Source: Bacteroidota bacterium
Lineage (GTDB): Bacteria; Bacteroidota; Bacteroidia; B-17B0; Aurantibacillaceae
Length of the DNA stretch: 64,000 nt
Assembly (NCBI GenBank): GCA_020403265.1
Contig: JADBXZ010000058.1
Span: forward strand, 42,287-106,286
Direction: 5' to 3'
The notes under the pieces: generated by a model
What the model was told of the DNA's origin: nothing
Database searches by the model: none
The model's input: only the letters and a program-made list of their open reading frames with translations
Translations under genes and position numbers: made by a program
In this document: positions 35,597 to 44,908 of the stretch, one piece after another
Position numbering within the stretch: the first letter of the stretch is position 1
How the letters are laid out: every line of letters starts with the position of its first letter

Positions 35597-36040
35597 TTAT
35601 AGTATTTCTTTAATAATGTATTTACTTTGGTTAAATTCTACTAAATCACCAACTTGTTTACCTATAAATTTTAAAGCAATTGGGGCATCTTTAGAAAGTG
35701 TTATAACGATTTTGTCTTGAAGTTTAATTTTACCTATTGGGACGGCTAAAAAAAACCAATCTTGGTTAGTTTTAAATAATGTTCCAAAACCAATCCGTTC
35801 ATGGGGTTCATCTCTTATTTTGACAAGTCGAGCTAATTGTAATTCAAAAGCATTTAATTGTGATAACAATTGTTCTTGTTGTCTTTGGTATTGAGCTTTG
35901 GCTACCTCGTGTTTGTCGCCAGCCGTATTTTTTGTTTCATTTGTAATTGCCTCGTTAATTAAAAGGAGTTCATGATCGAGCTGGCTCAAGGATGACTTTA
36001 ATTTTTTTTCGCAGGCTAACAAAATTTCTTTTTTAGTCAT
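35597..36040 (-). CDS. GreA/GreB-like protein
   Basis: A 147-residue protein with an N-terminal helical region (about 1-75, ending KHEVAKAQYQRQQEQLLSQL) and a C-terminal FKBP-like beta domain (IGFGTLFKTNQDWFFLAVPIG to VGDLVEFNQSKYIIKEIL). This layout recalls GreA/GreB transcript-cleavage factors, but it lacks the clear family signature, so it is probably a divergent Gre-like factor that could bind the RNA polymerase channel. Close relatives are sometimes labelled 3-oxoacyl-ACP synthase, which the sequence does not support. It lies 4 bases after the UbiA-like gene in a likely operon headed by rlmB. Confidence 0.7.
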   Translation of the reverse strand: MTKKEILLACEKKLKSSLSQLDHELLLINEAITNETKNTAGDKHEVAKAQYQRQQEQLLSQLNAFELQLARLVKIRDEPHERIGFGTLFKTNQDWFFLAVPIGKIKLQDKIVITLSKDAPIALKFIGKQVGDLVEFNQSKYIIKEIL

Positions 36041-36044
36041 GGAA

Positions 36045-36842
36045 TTAGCTGAAAAAAATTGTAAAACAAAACTGAAGCATTAACGTGCCGTCTATGAAAA
36101 AAAGGTAGTAAATATAGTTTCTTTTTTCATTTAAAAAGTAAAGCAATCCAAGCAGATAAACCCCTGAGGCAAGAGAACTATAAAAAAAGGTTCTCTCAAT
36201 CACGTAAGAAGTAATGATAAACGATAAAGAGCATGCAGACACTAATAACCTAAAGTGCTGTAATTTTAAACGAACTGCAAAGGTTTGTAGTTTTATTTTA
36301 AGGTCTGGTGTAATATCCTTATAATCATATAAAATACTTAGGCAAAAAATTAACAAAAACTGAGAGGTGATATAAGGCAAATCAGAAGTGGAAATCTTCG
36401 GGTATAAAGGAATTATGATACATGAAAAAACAAAAACTATTGAAATGTGAAATGGCTTGTACCAGCCGTATCGCTTTAGCTTTAATGGTTTCACATAGTA
36501 TAAAAGTGTAAAAATTGCAGCACCAAAATAGCACCAAAAATAAGACGTATTTTCAGCTAAGAAATGATATATATAATTAAAAGAAACAAGCAGAGATAAA
36601 ACGATTAAGGTTAAAACGAGCTTTCGATTTTGTATATACCATTTATACTTTTCCTCAATTTCGTTGCTTTCTAATGTAGCGTCGTACAACTTTTGTAAGT
36701 TATAAACACAAAAAGTTCCAACAAAATTAATTAGCAGTGGAGTTAGTGGCAAGTTGAAATCACTGTAAATCCAATATGTTTGGGCAGTAAAGCAAACAAC
36801 GCATATACTTAAGAAGATGTGGCTTTTTAAAATAAACTGCAT
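36045..36842 (-). CDS. UbiA-like membrane protein
   Basis: A 265-residue protein with about eight membrane helices. Two polar motifs recall the prenyl-diphosphate sites of UbiA enzymes: NLQKLYDA near residue 50 and LYDYKDITPDLK near residue 174. The first is degenerate against NDxxD. The best call is a divergent member of the UbiA superfamily; a prenyltransferase activity is not assured. The stop codon of rlmB shares one base with its ATG (TAATG-type overlap), so it is translationally coupled to rlmB, and the GreA-like gene follows 4 bases later. Confidence 0.7.
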   Translation of the reverse strand: MQFILKSHIFLSICVVCFTAQTYWIYSDFNLPLTPLLINFVGTFCVYNLQKLYDATLESNEIEEKYKWYIQNRKLVLTLIVLSLLVSFNYIYHFLAENTSYFWCYFGAAIFTLLYYVKPLKLKRYGWYKPFHISIVFVFSCIIIPLYPKISTSDLPYITSQFLLIFCLSILYDYKDITPDLKIKLQTFAVRLKLQHFRLLVSACSLSFIITSYVIERTFFYSSLASGVYLLGLLYFLNEKRNYIYYLFFIDGTLMLQFCFTIFFS

Positions 36843-37588
36843 TAAGTACTTTGCAACCGTTGTTTCACTGCTTCAAATAAAATGATTCCGGTTGCTACGC
36901 TAACATTTAATGATGCTGTGTTGCCATTCATGGGAATTTTTACCTGTAAATCGGAACGTTTAAGATATTCACCGCTTATACCATTTTCTTCGCTTCCCAT
37001 AATTAAAGCGGTAGGCTGGGCTAAGTCGGCATTAAAGTATAAGTTGGTTGTTTTTTCGTGACAAGCAACAATTTGCACGCCACTTTCTTTTAAATATTCT
37101 ATTGTGTTTTTTAAATTTTCCTCTCTACAAACTTTAATTTGATGGAGGGCTCCGGCACTTGTTTTGATGGCATCGCCATTAATTTGGGCCGCACCCCGGG
37201 TAGGAATAATAATAAAATCTACTCCCGCACACTCTGCACTTCTGGCAATGGCACCAAAATTTCGAACATCTGTTACTCTGTCTAAAATCAGCAAAAGCGG
37301 CGTTTTACCACTTTCAAACACTTCACTTAATAAATCTTCAGTTTGAAAATAAGTAATTTCGGTTAAGTAAGCGATAACTCCTTGGTGATTTTTAGCGCTT
37401 ATTCGTTGAAGTTTTTCGGCCGGAACAAATTGAAGCGGAATGGTTGTTCCTTGTATTGCTTTCCTTAATTGATGATAAAGCTCATTTGATAAGCCTTTTT
37501 GAAGTAATATTTTTTCAATTGCTTTACCAGCAATTATAGCTTCTATTACAGCTCTAGTGCCAAATATTAGATTATCGTTTTCTCCCAT
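36842..37588 (-). CDS. rlmB: 23S rRNA (guanosine-2'-O)-methyltransferase RlmB
   Basis: A SPOUT methyltransferase that modifies G2251 of 23S rRNA in E. coli. The N-terminal substrate-binding domain (LIFGTRAVIEAI) is followed by the knot domain with its three motifs: LDRVTDVRNFGAIARSAE, ALIMGSEENGIS and ASLNVSVATGIILFE. Length (248) is normal. It starts a minus-strand operon with the UbiA-like and GreA-like genes, divergent from the secreted protein gene at 37652, with only about 60 bases between starts. Confidence 0.93.
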   Translation of the reverse strand: MGENDNLIFGTRAVIEAIIAGKAIEKILLQKGLSNELYHQLRKAIQGTTIPLQFVPAEKLQRISAKNHQGVIAYLTEITYFQTEDLLSEVFESGKTPLLLILDRVTDVRNFGAIARSAECAGVDFIIIPTRGAAQINGDAIKTSAGALHQIKVCREENLKNTIEYLKESGVQIVACHEKTTNLYFNADLAQPTALIMGSEENGISGEYLKRSDLQVKIPMNGNTASLNVSVATGIILFEAVKQRLQST

Positions 37589-37630
37589 TATTGTTTGTAA
37601 ATTTATGGATAATATTTTGTAACGCTTTAA

Positions 37631-37638
37631 TATTTTTG
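37631..37638 (+). promoter_or_regulatory. Possible -7 box of the 397-residue secreted protein gene
   Basis: TATTTTTG matches TAnnTTTG 14 bases before ATG 37652. A start at the upstream ATG (37643) would fall at or before the expected transcription start, which favours ATG 37652. Confidence 0.4.
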
Positions 37639-37651
37639 GGTTATGACAAAC

Positions 37652-38845
37652 ATGAAGAAATTAATACTGTTTATTATTATATTTAGTAAGGTAACAGCCC
37701 AAACCACTTTTAAAAACTCACAGGAGTATAATGGCTTTTACTCATACAATAGCCAGAATTTTTACCTTACTGTTGCCTCTGTCTTAAGCCAGAAAAAACT
37801 AAAATCTTACTGTCAAACCAGCGTAAAAAATCAAAAAGAATTTTCTTATGAAGAGTTTGATGAGAGAGGAAGAACCAGAGAGGTAAAAAGCAAAAGGTTG
37901 GCCAAGAATTTCAAAATAGGTAGGATTTACGATTTTAGCCATCAATTTTTTGAGTATGATAAATTTGACAACATGAAGCTGAAAAAATCTAAAAACGAAA
38001 AAGGTAATATAGCTCATCAAAACATTTATTTTTATAGGGGTAAAAACATGTTGGATTCTTCAATTGTTTATACTAATGAATTAAAAAGTAACTCTTACCA
38101 TATTACCTATATGAGTAACAATAAACCTATAAGAACTCATTTTTATAAGTATAAAAAAGGCAAGAAAATAAATTCCGGTAAATATGAATTTGAGTACTAT
38201 GAAAATGGCGATAGAAAGCAAACGAGAGCTTATAATGGGAAGAATAAAATAACAAACATTTGGAATTTTGAATGTGATGATAAGGGGAAGTTAGAAATAA
38301 AAAGCAACACTACTCAGATTTGTAAAAACAGCGGTTTTGACAATAATGGCAAACAGTTTGAAGCAACTTTTCAAAAACATAAAGATTTTGAAACGAAAAC
38401 AGTTTCCACTTTTTACAAATTATCCGACAGTATTAACCATCTTCTTAAAATCGAAAAATATACCATTTATAAGGGCAAAGAAGAGAAAACATCATTGACA
38501 CATTTCGCGGATAGCCTTGAACCTTATTATGAATACGTTGTGTATAATAACAATAAACCTATTTTTAGCGACAAGACAATATTTAAAACTTACTTGGCCC
38601 ATAAAAAAGTAATTGAAAGTAAGGTAAGAACACATTATGTAAACGATAAAATAAATTATTGTATTACCGAAAGCTATAACGATAATGGTTTGCCACAAGA
38701 ACAAACTTCTAAAAACAGCCACGGAAGAGTTGTTTCTAAAACTTTATACAGTTTCTTTGGCGACAGCCTTTACAAACAGGAAACTTACAATAATAAAGGA
38801 AAATTAACCAATAGCATTGTTACAAAGCTCATTTACTTTAATTGA
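37652..38845 (+). CDS. Exported protein of unknown function with degenerate YD/MORN-like repeats
   Basis: I do not recognise a named family. The chosen start (ATG 37652) gives a clean signal peptide, KKLILFIIIFSKVTAQ. The mature 380 residues are rich in Tyr, Lys and Asn, and built from repeated beta-hairpin-like stretches: FEYDKFDNMKLKKSKNEKGN, FEYYENGDRKQTRAYNGKNK, ESYNDNGLPQEQTSKNSHGR, ETYNNKGKLTNS. These resemble YD or MORN-type repeats of secreted Bacteroidota proteins. No sorting tail or anchor is visible. It stands alone, divergent from rlmB and 227 bases before the NifU-type gene. Confidence 0.72.
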   Translation: MKKLILFIIIFSKVTAQTTFKNSQEYNGFYSYNSQNFYLTVASVLSQKKLKSYCQTSVKNQKEFSYEEFDERGRTREVKSKRLAKNFKIGRIYDFSHQFFEYDKFDNMKLKKSKNEKGNIAHQNIYFYRGKNMLDSSIVYTNELKSNSYHITYMSNNKPIRTHFYKYKKGKKINSGKYEFEYYENGDRKQTRAYNGKNKITNIWNFECDDKGKLEIKSNTTQICKNSGFDNNGKQFEATFQKHKDFETKTVSTFYKLSDSINHLLKIEKYTIYKGKEEKTSLTHFADSLEPYYEYVVYNNNKPIFSDKTIFKTYLAHKKVIESKVRTHYVNDKINYCITESYNDNGLPQEQTSKNSHGRVVSKTLYSFFGDSLYKQETYNNKGKLTNSIVTKLIYFN

Positions 38846-39025
38846 GGATACCTTCCGCTTACCGCAAGGTTCAATTTTACAATTTGCGGATTAAATCGTG
38901 TTTTTTGGAGGAACAGCCCTTTGATATTAAAAACTTTATTAATAAGTAACACTGAATTTAACAGCGAAAAGGCGGATAAATGAGTTTTTTAGATGATAGG
39001 CACCTTAAATTTAGTAATCAATTTT

Positions 39026-39056
39026 TTTGCTAAATGTTGTTTAACTATTACCTTTG
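39026..39056 (+). promoter_or_regulatory. Consensus promoter of the nifU-like/metF operon
   Basis: TTTG (39026-39029), 19 bases, then TACCTTTG (39049-39056) is a perfect match to the Bacteroidota housekeeping promoter TTTG-N19-TAnnTTTG. The predicted transcription start is about 10 bases before the ATG at 39073. Confidence 0.75.
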
Positions 39057-39072
39057 TTAAAATATTGAGAAT

Positions 39073-39309
39073 ATGGATGATATGTACCGAAAAGTTGAAG
39101 AAGCGCTTAATACCATTAGACCTTATTTAGAGGCTGATGGAGGGAATGTGGAGGTGTTGGAGATTACAGATAACCATATTCTTAAACTTGAACTCACCGG
39201 AGCTTGTAAAACTTGTAGTATGAGTCACATGACACTCAAGGCGGGAATCGAAGAAACAATCAGAAAGGCTGTGCCTGAAATAAAAGAAATTCTATCTATT
39301 CAAAACTAA
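39073..39309 (+). CDS. NifU C-terminal domain (iron-sulfur scaffold) protein
   Basis: A 78-residue protein matching the NifU C-terminal/Nfu domain, which carries or transfers an iron-sulfur cluster. The family motifs IRPYLEADGGNVEV and LTGACKTCSMSHMTLKAGIE are clear, with the cluster cysteines in CKTC. Size is that of single-domain Nfu proteins. It has a consensus promoter directly upstream and its stop abuts the metF ATG with no gap, so the two are co-transcribed. No other Fe-S assembly gene is nearby. Confidence 0.92.
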   Translation: MDDMYRKVEEALNTIRPYLEADGGNVEVLEITDNHILKLELTGACKTCSMSHMTLKAGIEETIRKAVPEIKEILSIQN

Positions 39310-40263
39310 ATGAAACTAATTCAGAAATTATCAGAGAGTAAAAAAACACTCTTTTCTATTGAGATTTTACCACCATTGAAGGGTAAAAGCATACAAAGTA
39401 TTTATGATGGAATAGATCCTTTAATGGAGTTCAAGCCGGCTTTTGTTGATGTTACATATCATAGAGAAGAGTACATTTATAAAAAGAGAGACGGCGGATA
39501 CCTTGAAAAGGTAAGCATCAGAAAGAGGCCGGGAACAGTTGGTATTTGTGCTGCAATTATGAACAAGTATGATGTTGAGGCAGTTCCGCATATTATTTGT
39601 GGCGGTTTTACCAAGGAAGAAACCGAAAACGCTTTAATAGATTTACAATTTTTAGGTATTGACAATGTGCTTGCTCTGCGTGGCGATAGTATTAAAACTG
39701 AACCGTCTTTTGTACCTGAACCGGGTGGACACAATTATGCTTTAGATTTAGTAACACAAATTGATAGCATGAATAAAGGCAAGTATATGGATGAGGAGAT
39801 GAAGGATGCTGCTCCAACTAACTTTTGTATTGGTGTTGCCGGTTATCCGGAAAAACATTTTGAAGCTCCAAATTTAATCAGCGATTTAAAATATTTAAAA
39901 GCTAAAGTAGATGCCGGCGCCGAGTACATTGTAACGCAGATGTTTTTTGATAATAAAAAGTACTTTGAGTTTGTTGATGTTTGCCGTCAAAATGGCATTA
40001 ACGTTCCAATTATTCCGGGTTTAAAAATATTTAGCAGTAAAAAACAATTAACAGCTCTTCCAAAAATTTTCCATATAGATATACCTCAACCTTTTTATGA
40101 GGAGTTAGAAAAATGTAAGGATGACAAACAAATAAAACAAGTTGGAGTTAAATGGTGTATAGAGCAAAGTAAAGAATTATTAAAGGCCAACGTTCCTTGT
40201 TTACATTATTACACAATGGGTACCAGTGAAGCTACACGAGCAGTTGCAAAAGAGGTGTTTTAG
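39310..40263 (+). CDS. metF: Methylenetetrahydrofolate reductase
   Basis: MetF reduces 5,10-methylene-THF to 5-methyl-THF with a flavin cofactor, feeding methionine synthesis. The TIM-barrel features are present: FSIEILPPLKGKS at the start (the family FE[IVF]FPP motif), HIICGGFTKEE, LALRGDS, IGVAGYPEKH, QMFFDNKKYFEFV and IPGLKIF. Length (317) is typical of bacterial MetF. It follows the NifU-type gene directly. Its stop overlaps the holA stop tail-to-tail by 4 bases, leaving no room for a separate terminator. Confidence 0.95.
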   Translation: MKLIQKLSESKKTLFSIEILPPLKGKSIQSIYDGIDPLMEFKPAFVDVTYHREEYIYKKRDGGYLEKVSIRKRPGTVGICAAIMNKYDVEAVPHIICGGFTKEETENALIDLQFLGIDNVLALRGDSIKTEPSFVPEPGGHNYALDLVTQIDSMNKGKYMDEEMKDAAPTNFCIGVAGYPEKHFEAPNLISDLKYLKAKVDAGAEYIVTQMFFDNKKYFEFVDVCRQNGINVPIIPGLKIFSSKKQLTALPKIFHIDIPQPFYEELEKCKDDKQIKQVGVKWCIEQSKELLKANVPCLHYYTMGTSEATRAVAKEVF

Positions 40264-41324
40264 TGAAGAATTTTAAACACCAGCTCTTTGTATAAATCAC
40301 CTGAGTTTAAACTGCTATTTTCTATCCCTTTACTTTTTAAATCTGCTTCCTTTAGGTAGGAAAAGATATTTTTTAGTTTTAAGGTGCTGTAGTTGCCAGC
40401 AGCCTTTGCAATTCCATCAATGAAATATGGATTTACCCCAAGTGCACTTGCTGCTGCAAACTTACTTTTATCTTGCAAAAAATGGTATTTGAGTAGTTTG
40501 GTAAAATAATTATAAAGAGAGCTAATTACCAATACAGATGGATTTTCTTTTTCATTTGACGCAAAGTAATTAATGATTTGGTTAGCCTTTAAAATATCTT
40601 TTTTAGCTAAAGCATCTTGTAATTCAAACACATTATAGTCTTTACTGATGCCAATATTTTCCTGAATTAACTCAATAGTAATTTCTTTACCTACTGGTAA
40701 ATTGATAAATAATTTCCCCAGCTCATTTGTTATTTTACTTAAATCATTGCCCAAAAACTCTGACAATAAAACCGTTGCTTTAGGGCTAATGGCATAATTT
40801 TTGTCTGTTACATATTCTGTTATCCATTTAGGGATTTCATTATCGTAAAGTGTTTTGGTTTCTAAAAAAATAGCATGTTTTTGAATGGCTTTTGAAAGCG
40901 AGCTTCGCTTATCTATACTTTTATGTTTAAAAGCAAAAACTAGTATTGTTGTTGGTTGTGGGTTTTGGAGATAGTTAATAAACTGTGCCGTTGCGCTGTT
41001 GGATGAGGTTGACTTATTGCTGTTTTCTGAACCTTCGCCGGTTGTTTTACTTAACTCTTTGAGATTTTGAGCCTCTTTTACAATTACAACCTGGTATTCA
41101 CTCATCATGGGGAATTGTTTTGCCAGCCCTAATACCTGAATTAAATCAACATCTTTACCATACACTACATTTTGATTAAATTCTTTATCAGCTTCTTCAA
41201 GAATGTTTTTTTCAATATATTCAGTAATCAAATCAATATAATAGCTTTCTTCACCACACAAAAAGTAAACCGGCTTTAATATTTTCCGTTTTAAATCGAG
41301 CAGTATTTGATTAGCTTCTTTCAA
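40260..41324 (-). CDS. holA: DNA polymerase III subunit delta
   Basis: The delta subunit of the clamp loader opens the beta sliding clamp. The 354-residue protein has the expected layout: an N-terminal AAA+-like domain lacking a working P-loop (KPVYFLCGEESYYIDLITEYIE), VIVKEAQNLKEL, and a helical C-terminal domain (ELQDALAKKDILKANQIINYF, LYNYFTKLLKYHFLQ). It is the last gene of a tight minus-strand operon comM-kinase-holA, 2 bases after the kinase stop. It overlaps the metF stop on the other strand. Confidence 0.92.
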   Translation of the reverse strand: MKEANQILLDLKRKILKPVYFLCGEESYYIDLITEYIEKNILEEADKEFNQNVVYGKDVDLIQVLGLAKQFPMMSEYQVVIVKEAQNLKELSKTTGEGSENSNKSTSSNSATAQFINYLQNPQPTTILVFAFKHKSIDKRSSLSKAIQKHAIFLETKTLYDNEIPKWITEYVTDKNYAISPKATVLLSEFLGNDLSKITNELGKLFINLPVGKEITIELIQENIGISKDYNVFELQDALAKKDILKANQIINYFASNEKENPSVLVISSLYNYFTKLLKYHFLQDKSKFAAASALGVNPYFIDGIAKAAGNYSTLKLKNIFSYLKEADLKSKGIENSSLNSGDLYKELVFKILH

Positions 41325-41326
41325 AT

Positions 41327-43285
41327 TTAACTTAGGTTGAGTTTCAAAACATAAGTGGTTCCATTGTTGTTAATGACATCCATTTTACAATTTAATTGCT
41401 CTGCTAAAATTTCAATTAATTCTAAACCTAATGACTTGGCAGGTTGTTGAGCTTTAGAAACATCAAAACCTACGCCATCATCACTTATTTTTAGTGTTAA
41501 ACTTTGATTTTCAACACTTGAAATAATGGAAATTGTTCCCCCTGCGTTTTCGGGAAAAGCATGTTTAAAACAATTCGTTAAAATTTCGTTCACAATCAGT
41601 CCAAGAGGTATCGCAGTGTCAATGTTTACTTTTGTTTCACTCGAATTTAGTTGAATGTTTAAGGTAATATTGTTTTCAGGCAAGGTACTCTCAATCTGAT
41701 AAATTAATTTACTCAGAAAGTCTTCAAGCAAAACAGACGAGAGATTTCCTTTTTGATAGAGCATTTGATGGGTTAGGGCAATGGAGGCAATTCGTTGTTT
41801 GGCTTCGTTTAAAATTGTTGAAGACTCTTTGTTAGTTGTTTTGCCTATTTGTAAACTTAACATACTTGTAATAATTTGCAAGTTATTTTTTACACGATGA
41901 TGTATTTCTTTTATGAGTAATTCTTTCTCTTTAAGCGACTGTTCAATAATTAAATTTTGAGAATAAATTTGTTTATTAACTTCTGACAGTTCTTGTTCTC
42001 TTTTTTTGGTGTATTGGTTATTTAACACTAAAAATACCACAACAGCTAACAACATTAAAATACCCGCCAATAAATAGGCTCTAAACGTTTTTTGTTTAGA
42101 ATCCTCCAGTTTAGTTGCTGCTAAAACTTTGTTTTTTTGTTCAAGTTCAAGTTCTTTATTCTGAACATTGTATGCAACGCCTTGATTGATTATTTGCCGT
42201 TCTTTTTCAAGGTTGTTAATACTATCATTAACCTGAATAAATTTTGCATAATAGGAGGCTGAAAGTTTATAATCTTTAACCAAGGCATAATAGTTGGCAA
42301 GAATTAAATCAGTTTTTACACTTTTGTATAAATGTGGCGCTCTTTTATGAAAATTAATAATTGTATCAAGGTAAATTTTGGCAGCAGTCGGATTATTTAA
42401 TTTTAAATAAGTTTGAGTCAATAGCATATAACTATTGTAGGCGCTTCCATATTCATTACACTCAATACTGGCCTTTATATCATTAAACAATAGAGGTATG
42501 GCTTCTTGATATTTTTTACTGTTAAATTTCGAAGATGCTATATTTCCGTCGATTAAGCCATTGTAGAAAACAATGGTCTTCCGGTTTTCAGGAGTTTCTG
42601 GAATATTTTTTAATTTTGCCTTTGCTTTCAAAAAATAAAACTCGGCGCTATCTGAATTTTTAAGTAAGTTAAAATAATGTCCTAAATCATTATTTAAATA
42701 AACCTCACCAAATGGTGTTGGTTTGGCACTTAGAAACTCCTTTTTTCTTTGTTCTATACTTTCTTTGTATAAACCAATCGCATAAAACAGTTTGCTTTTT
42801 TGTGAACCATAGCTAATTTTTTTATCCTTACGTTTTTCATAATTCTCTTCAACAAAACGATTCATTTCCATTGCTTTTACAGCATCTTTAATTTCAATAT
42901 AATTGTCTTTTAGTTTGATATAACACCACAATGAATCGTCTAAATTACTACAATGATAGTTTAAAGCCTTTTGCAGAATGTGGATGGCTTTAGCATAATT
43001 TTTATTGTATACTTCAATGTTTAAGTCAATTTTGTCGAATAGTAATCTGGCTTCTTGATGTATGGTTTTATTGTAAATGGTTTTCTTAATGCTCTCAAGC
43101 GTGTCACTTAGTAGAGGAAAAATTTCCTTAATGTTTTCATATGGTTCTTCTGAAATCATTTTAACTTTTTCCTTAATTGGGGCATTTTGAAACTTTTTAT
43201 AAAAGGCTTCCTGATTAAATTGCGCATTTAATAGGCTGCTTAAGGCAAGCGTTAAACTAATCAAATATTTATTCAAACCTCTCAT
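41327..43285 (-). CDS. Membrane sensor histidine kinase with periplasmic TPR domain (HisKA_2 type)
   Basis: A signal sequence (YLISLTLALSSLLNAQ) is followed by an extracytoplasmic helical TPR-like sensor to about residue 395, one membrane helix (402-422, AYLLAGILMLLAVVVFLVLN), a coiled coil, and a kinase core. The phosphoacceptor is most likely His463 in KEIHHRVKNNLQ, and the ATP-binding domain shows VNEILTNCFKHAF and DDGVGFDV. This is the HisKA_2 family, usually paired with LytTR or other regulators. No response regulator gene is in the window. It starts immediately after the comM stop and sits before holA. Confidence 0.92.
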   Translation of the reverse strand: MRGLNKYLISLTLALSSLLNAQFNQEAFYKKFQNAPIKEKVKMISEEPYENIKEIFPLLSDTLESIKKTIYNKTIHQEARLLFDKIDLNIEVYNKNYAKAIHILQKALNYHCSNLDDSLWCYIKLKDNYIEIKDAVKAMEMNRFVEENYEKRKDKKISYGSQKSKLFYAIGLYKESIEQRKKEFLSAKPTPFGEVYLNNDLGHYFNLLKNSDSAEFYFLKAKAKLKNIPETPENRKTIVFYNGLIDGNIASSKFNSKKYQEAIPLLFNDIKASIECNEYGSAYNSYMLLTQTYLKLNNPTAAKIYLDTIINFHKRAPHLYKSVKTDLILANYYALVKDYKLSASYYAKFIQVNDSINNLEKERQIINQGVAYNVQNKELELEQKNKVLAATKLEDSKQKTFRAYLLAGILMLLAVVVFLVLNNQYTKKREQELSEVNKQIYSQNLIIEQSLKEKELLIKEIHHRVKNNLQIITSMLSLQIGKTTNKESSTILNEAKQRIASIALTHQMLYQKGNLSSVLLEDFLSKLIYQIESTLPENNITLNIQLNSSETKVNIDTAIPLGLIVNEILTNCFKHAFPENAGGTISIISSVENQSLTLKISDDGVGFDVSKAQQPAKSLGLELIEILAEQLNCKMDVINNNGTTYVLKLNLS

Positions 43286-44818
43286 TTAACTTGCCCAACC
43301 TTCTCTGTCCAAACTTCTATATTGTATGGCTTCTGCCAGATGATTTGTTTCAATGTTATCTGAAGCGTCAAGGTCAGCAATGGTTCTAGATACTTTTAAA
43401 ATTCGGTCATATGCTCTTGCGCTTAGCCCTAACCTTTCCATGGCGTTTTTGAGCAAAGTATGCCCGGCTTCATTTAATTGGCAATATTTTGCCAAATCTT
43501 TTGTTTTCATTTGAGCATTACAATAAACTTCAGGATTATTTGAAAAGCGTTTTGTTTGAATATCGCGAGCTTTAATTACACGAGTTCTAATTATAGAACT
43601 ATTTTCAGAATGCTGTTGTTTTGTTAATTCGCCAAATGGCACAGGGGTTACTTCAACGTGCAAATCAATTCTATCTAATAAAGGGCCGCTTATTTTACTT
43701 AAATATTTTTGAACAATCCCCGGAGCACAAACACATTCTTTTTCAGGATGATTGTAATAACCACATGGGCAAGGGTTCATGCTGGCAACTAACATAAAAC
43801 TTGCAGGGTAATCAACAGCAAATTTTGCTCTACTTATGCTTACCACTCTGTCTTCTAATGGCTGCCGCATAACCTCCAATACAGTTCGTTTGAATTCAGG
43901 TAATTCATCTAAAAATAAAACGCCATTATGTGCTAAGCTAATTTCTCCCGGCTGAGGGTTATTTCCTCCACCAACCAAGGCTACGTCGCTAATCGTATGA
44001 TGAGGACTTCTAAACGGACGCTGTAAAATTAAACCTTTACCGCCTTTACCGGCAACGCTGTGTATTTTTGTGGTTTCTAAAGCCTCGTCTAATGTAAGTG
44101 GCGGTAAAATGCTAGGAAGTCGCTTGCTGAGCATGGTTTTGCCGGCACCGGGCGGACCAATCAGAATTACATTATGCCCTCCTGCTGCAGCTATTTCAAG
44201 CGCTCTTTTGATATTTTCTTGACCTTTCACATCAGAAAAATCAAATTCAATAAAATTATTGCTCGTATTAAAGCTCGTTTTTAAGTCAATTACATGTTGT
44301 TGCAAAGTTCCCGAGCCATTAAAAAAATCTATCACCTCTTTTAAATGACTAGCTTGATAAACAATTAAGCCATCTACTACAGCAGCTTCCGGAGCATTCT
44401 CAACCGGCAAAATAATCCCTTTAAATCCATCTTGCTTTGCCTTAATAGCAATTGGAAGTGTTCCTTTAATTGGCCTTAATTCACCGTCAAGGGCTAGTTC
44501 ACCCATAATTGCAAAATCGTTAAAGAGATCTTGTTTAAGTTGTTCGTTTGCACCTAAAATGCCAACCGCAATTGTTAGATCATAAGCAGAGCCTTCTTTG
44601 CGGATATCAGCCGGCGCCATGTTAATAGTTACTGATTTTCCAGGAATTTTTAATCCTTGTTGTTTTAGCGCTGTGTCTATTCGTTGTTGGCTCTCTTTAA
44701 CTGCACTATCGGGTAATCCAACTAAGTAAAAATTAACACCGGTAGCAATGCTAACTTCAACTGTTATTTTAGTTGCCACGATGCCTTGAACGGCATAGCC
44801 ATACGTTTTAACCAACAT
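43286..44818 (-). CDS. comM: YifB/ComM family Mg-chelatase-like ATPase
   Basis: A AAA+ helicase-like protein related to ComM, which supports branch migration in natural transformation. The N-terminal Lon-protease-like domain ([18 protein letters not shown]) precedes the chelatase domain with Walker [31 protein letters not shown], Walker [12 protein letters not shown], and [12 protein letters not shown] with its zinc-type cysteines. The C-terminal helical domain ends in [19 protein letters not shown]. Length (510) is normal. It is the first gene of the operon with the kinase and holA. Whether this organism is competent is not known. Confidence 0.93.
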   Translation of the reverse strand: MLVKTYGYAVQGIVATKITVEVSIATGVNFYLVGLPDSAVKESQQRIDTALKQQGLKIPGKSVTINMAPADIRKEGSAYDLTIAVGILGANEQLKQDLFNDFAIMGELALDGELRPIKGTLPIAIKAKQDGFKGIILPVENAPEAAVVDGLIVYQASHLKEVIDFFNGSGTLQQHVIDLKTSFNTSNNFIEFDFSDVKGQENIKRALEIAAAGGHNVILIGPPGAGKTMLSKRLPSILPPLTLDEALETTKIHSVAGKGGKGLILQRPFRSPHHTISDVALVGGGNNPQPGEISLAHNGVLFLDELPEFKRTVLEVMRQPLEDRVVSISRAKFAVDYPASFMLVASMNPCPCGYYNHPEKECVCAPGIVQKYLSKISGPLLDRIDLHVEVTPVPFGELTKQQHSENSSIIRTRVIKARDIQTKRFSNNPEVYCNAQMKTKDLAKYCQLNEAGHTLLKNAMERLGLSARAYDRILKVSRTIADLDASDNIETNHLAEAIQYRSLDREGWAS

Positions 44819-44854
44819 ATTGCCAAGTTAATAATTATTTTAATGCCATAGCTT

Positions 44855-44885
44855 TTTGTAACGACAAATATTATTTGTATGTTTG
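44855..44885 (+). promoter_or_regulatory. Consensus promoter of the gene at 44909
   Basis: TTTG (44855-44858), 19 bases, TATGTTTG (44878-44885) is a perfect TTTG-N19-TAnnTTTG match. It predicts a leader of about 17 bases before ATG 44909 and supports that start over the in-frame TTG at 44903. Confidence 0.75.
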
Positions 44886-44908
44886 AATAATTCTAAAGAG
44901 TATTGTTA

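Noticed and set aside
38846..39025. Hairpin ACCTT/AAGGT after the 397-residue gene
   Set aside because: Short, with a large interior loop and no T run; it might end transcription but I cannot support it.
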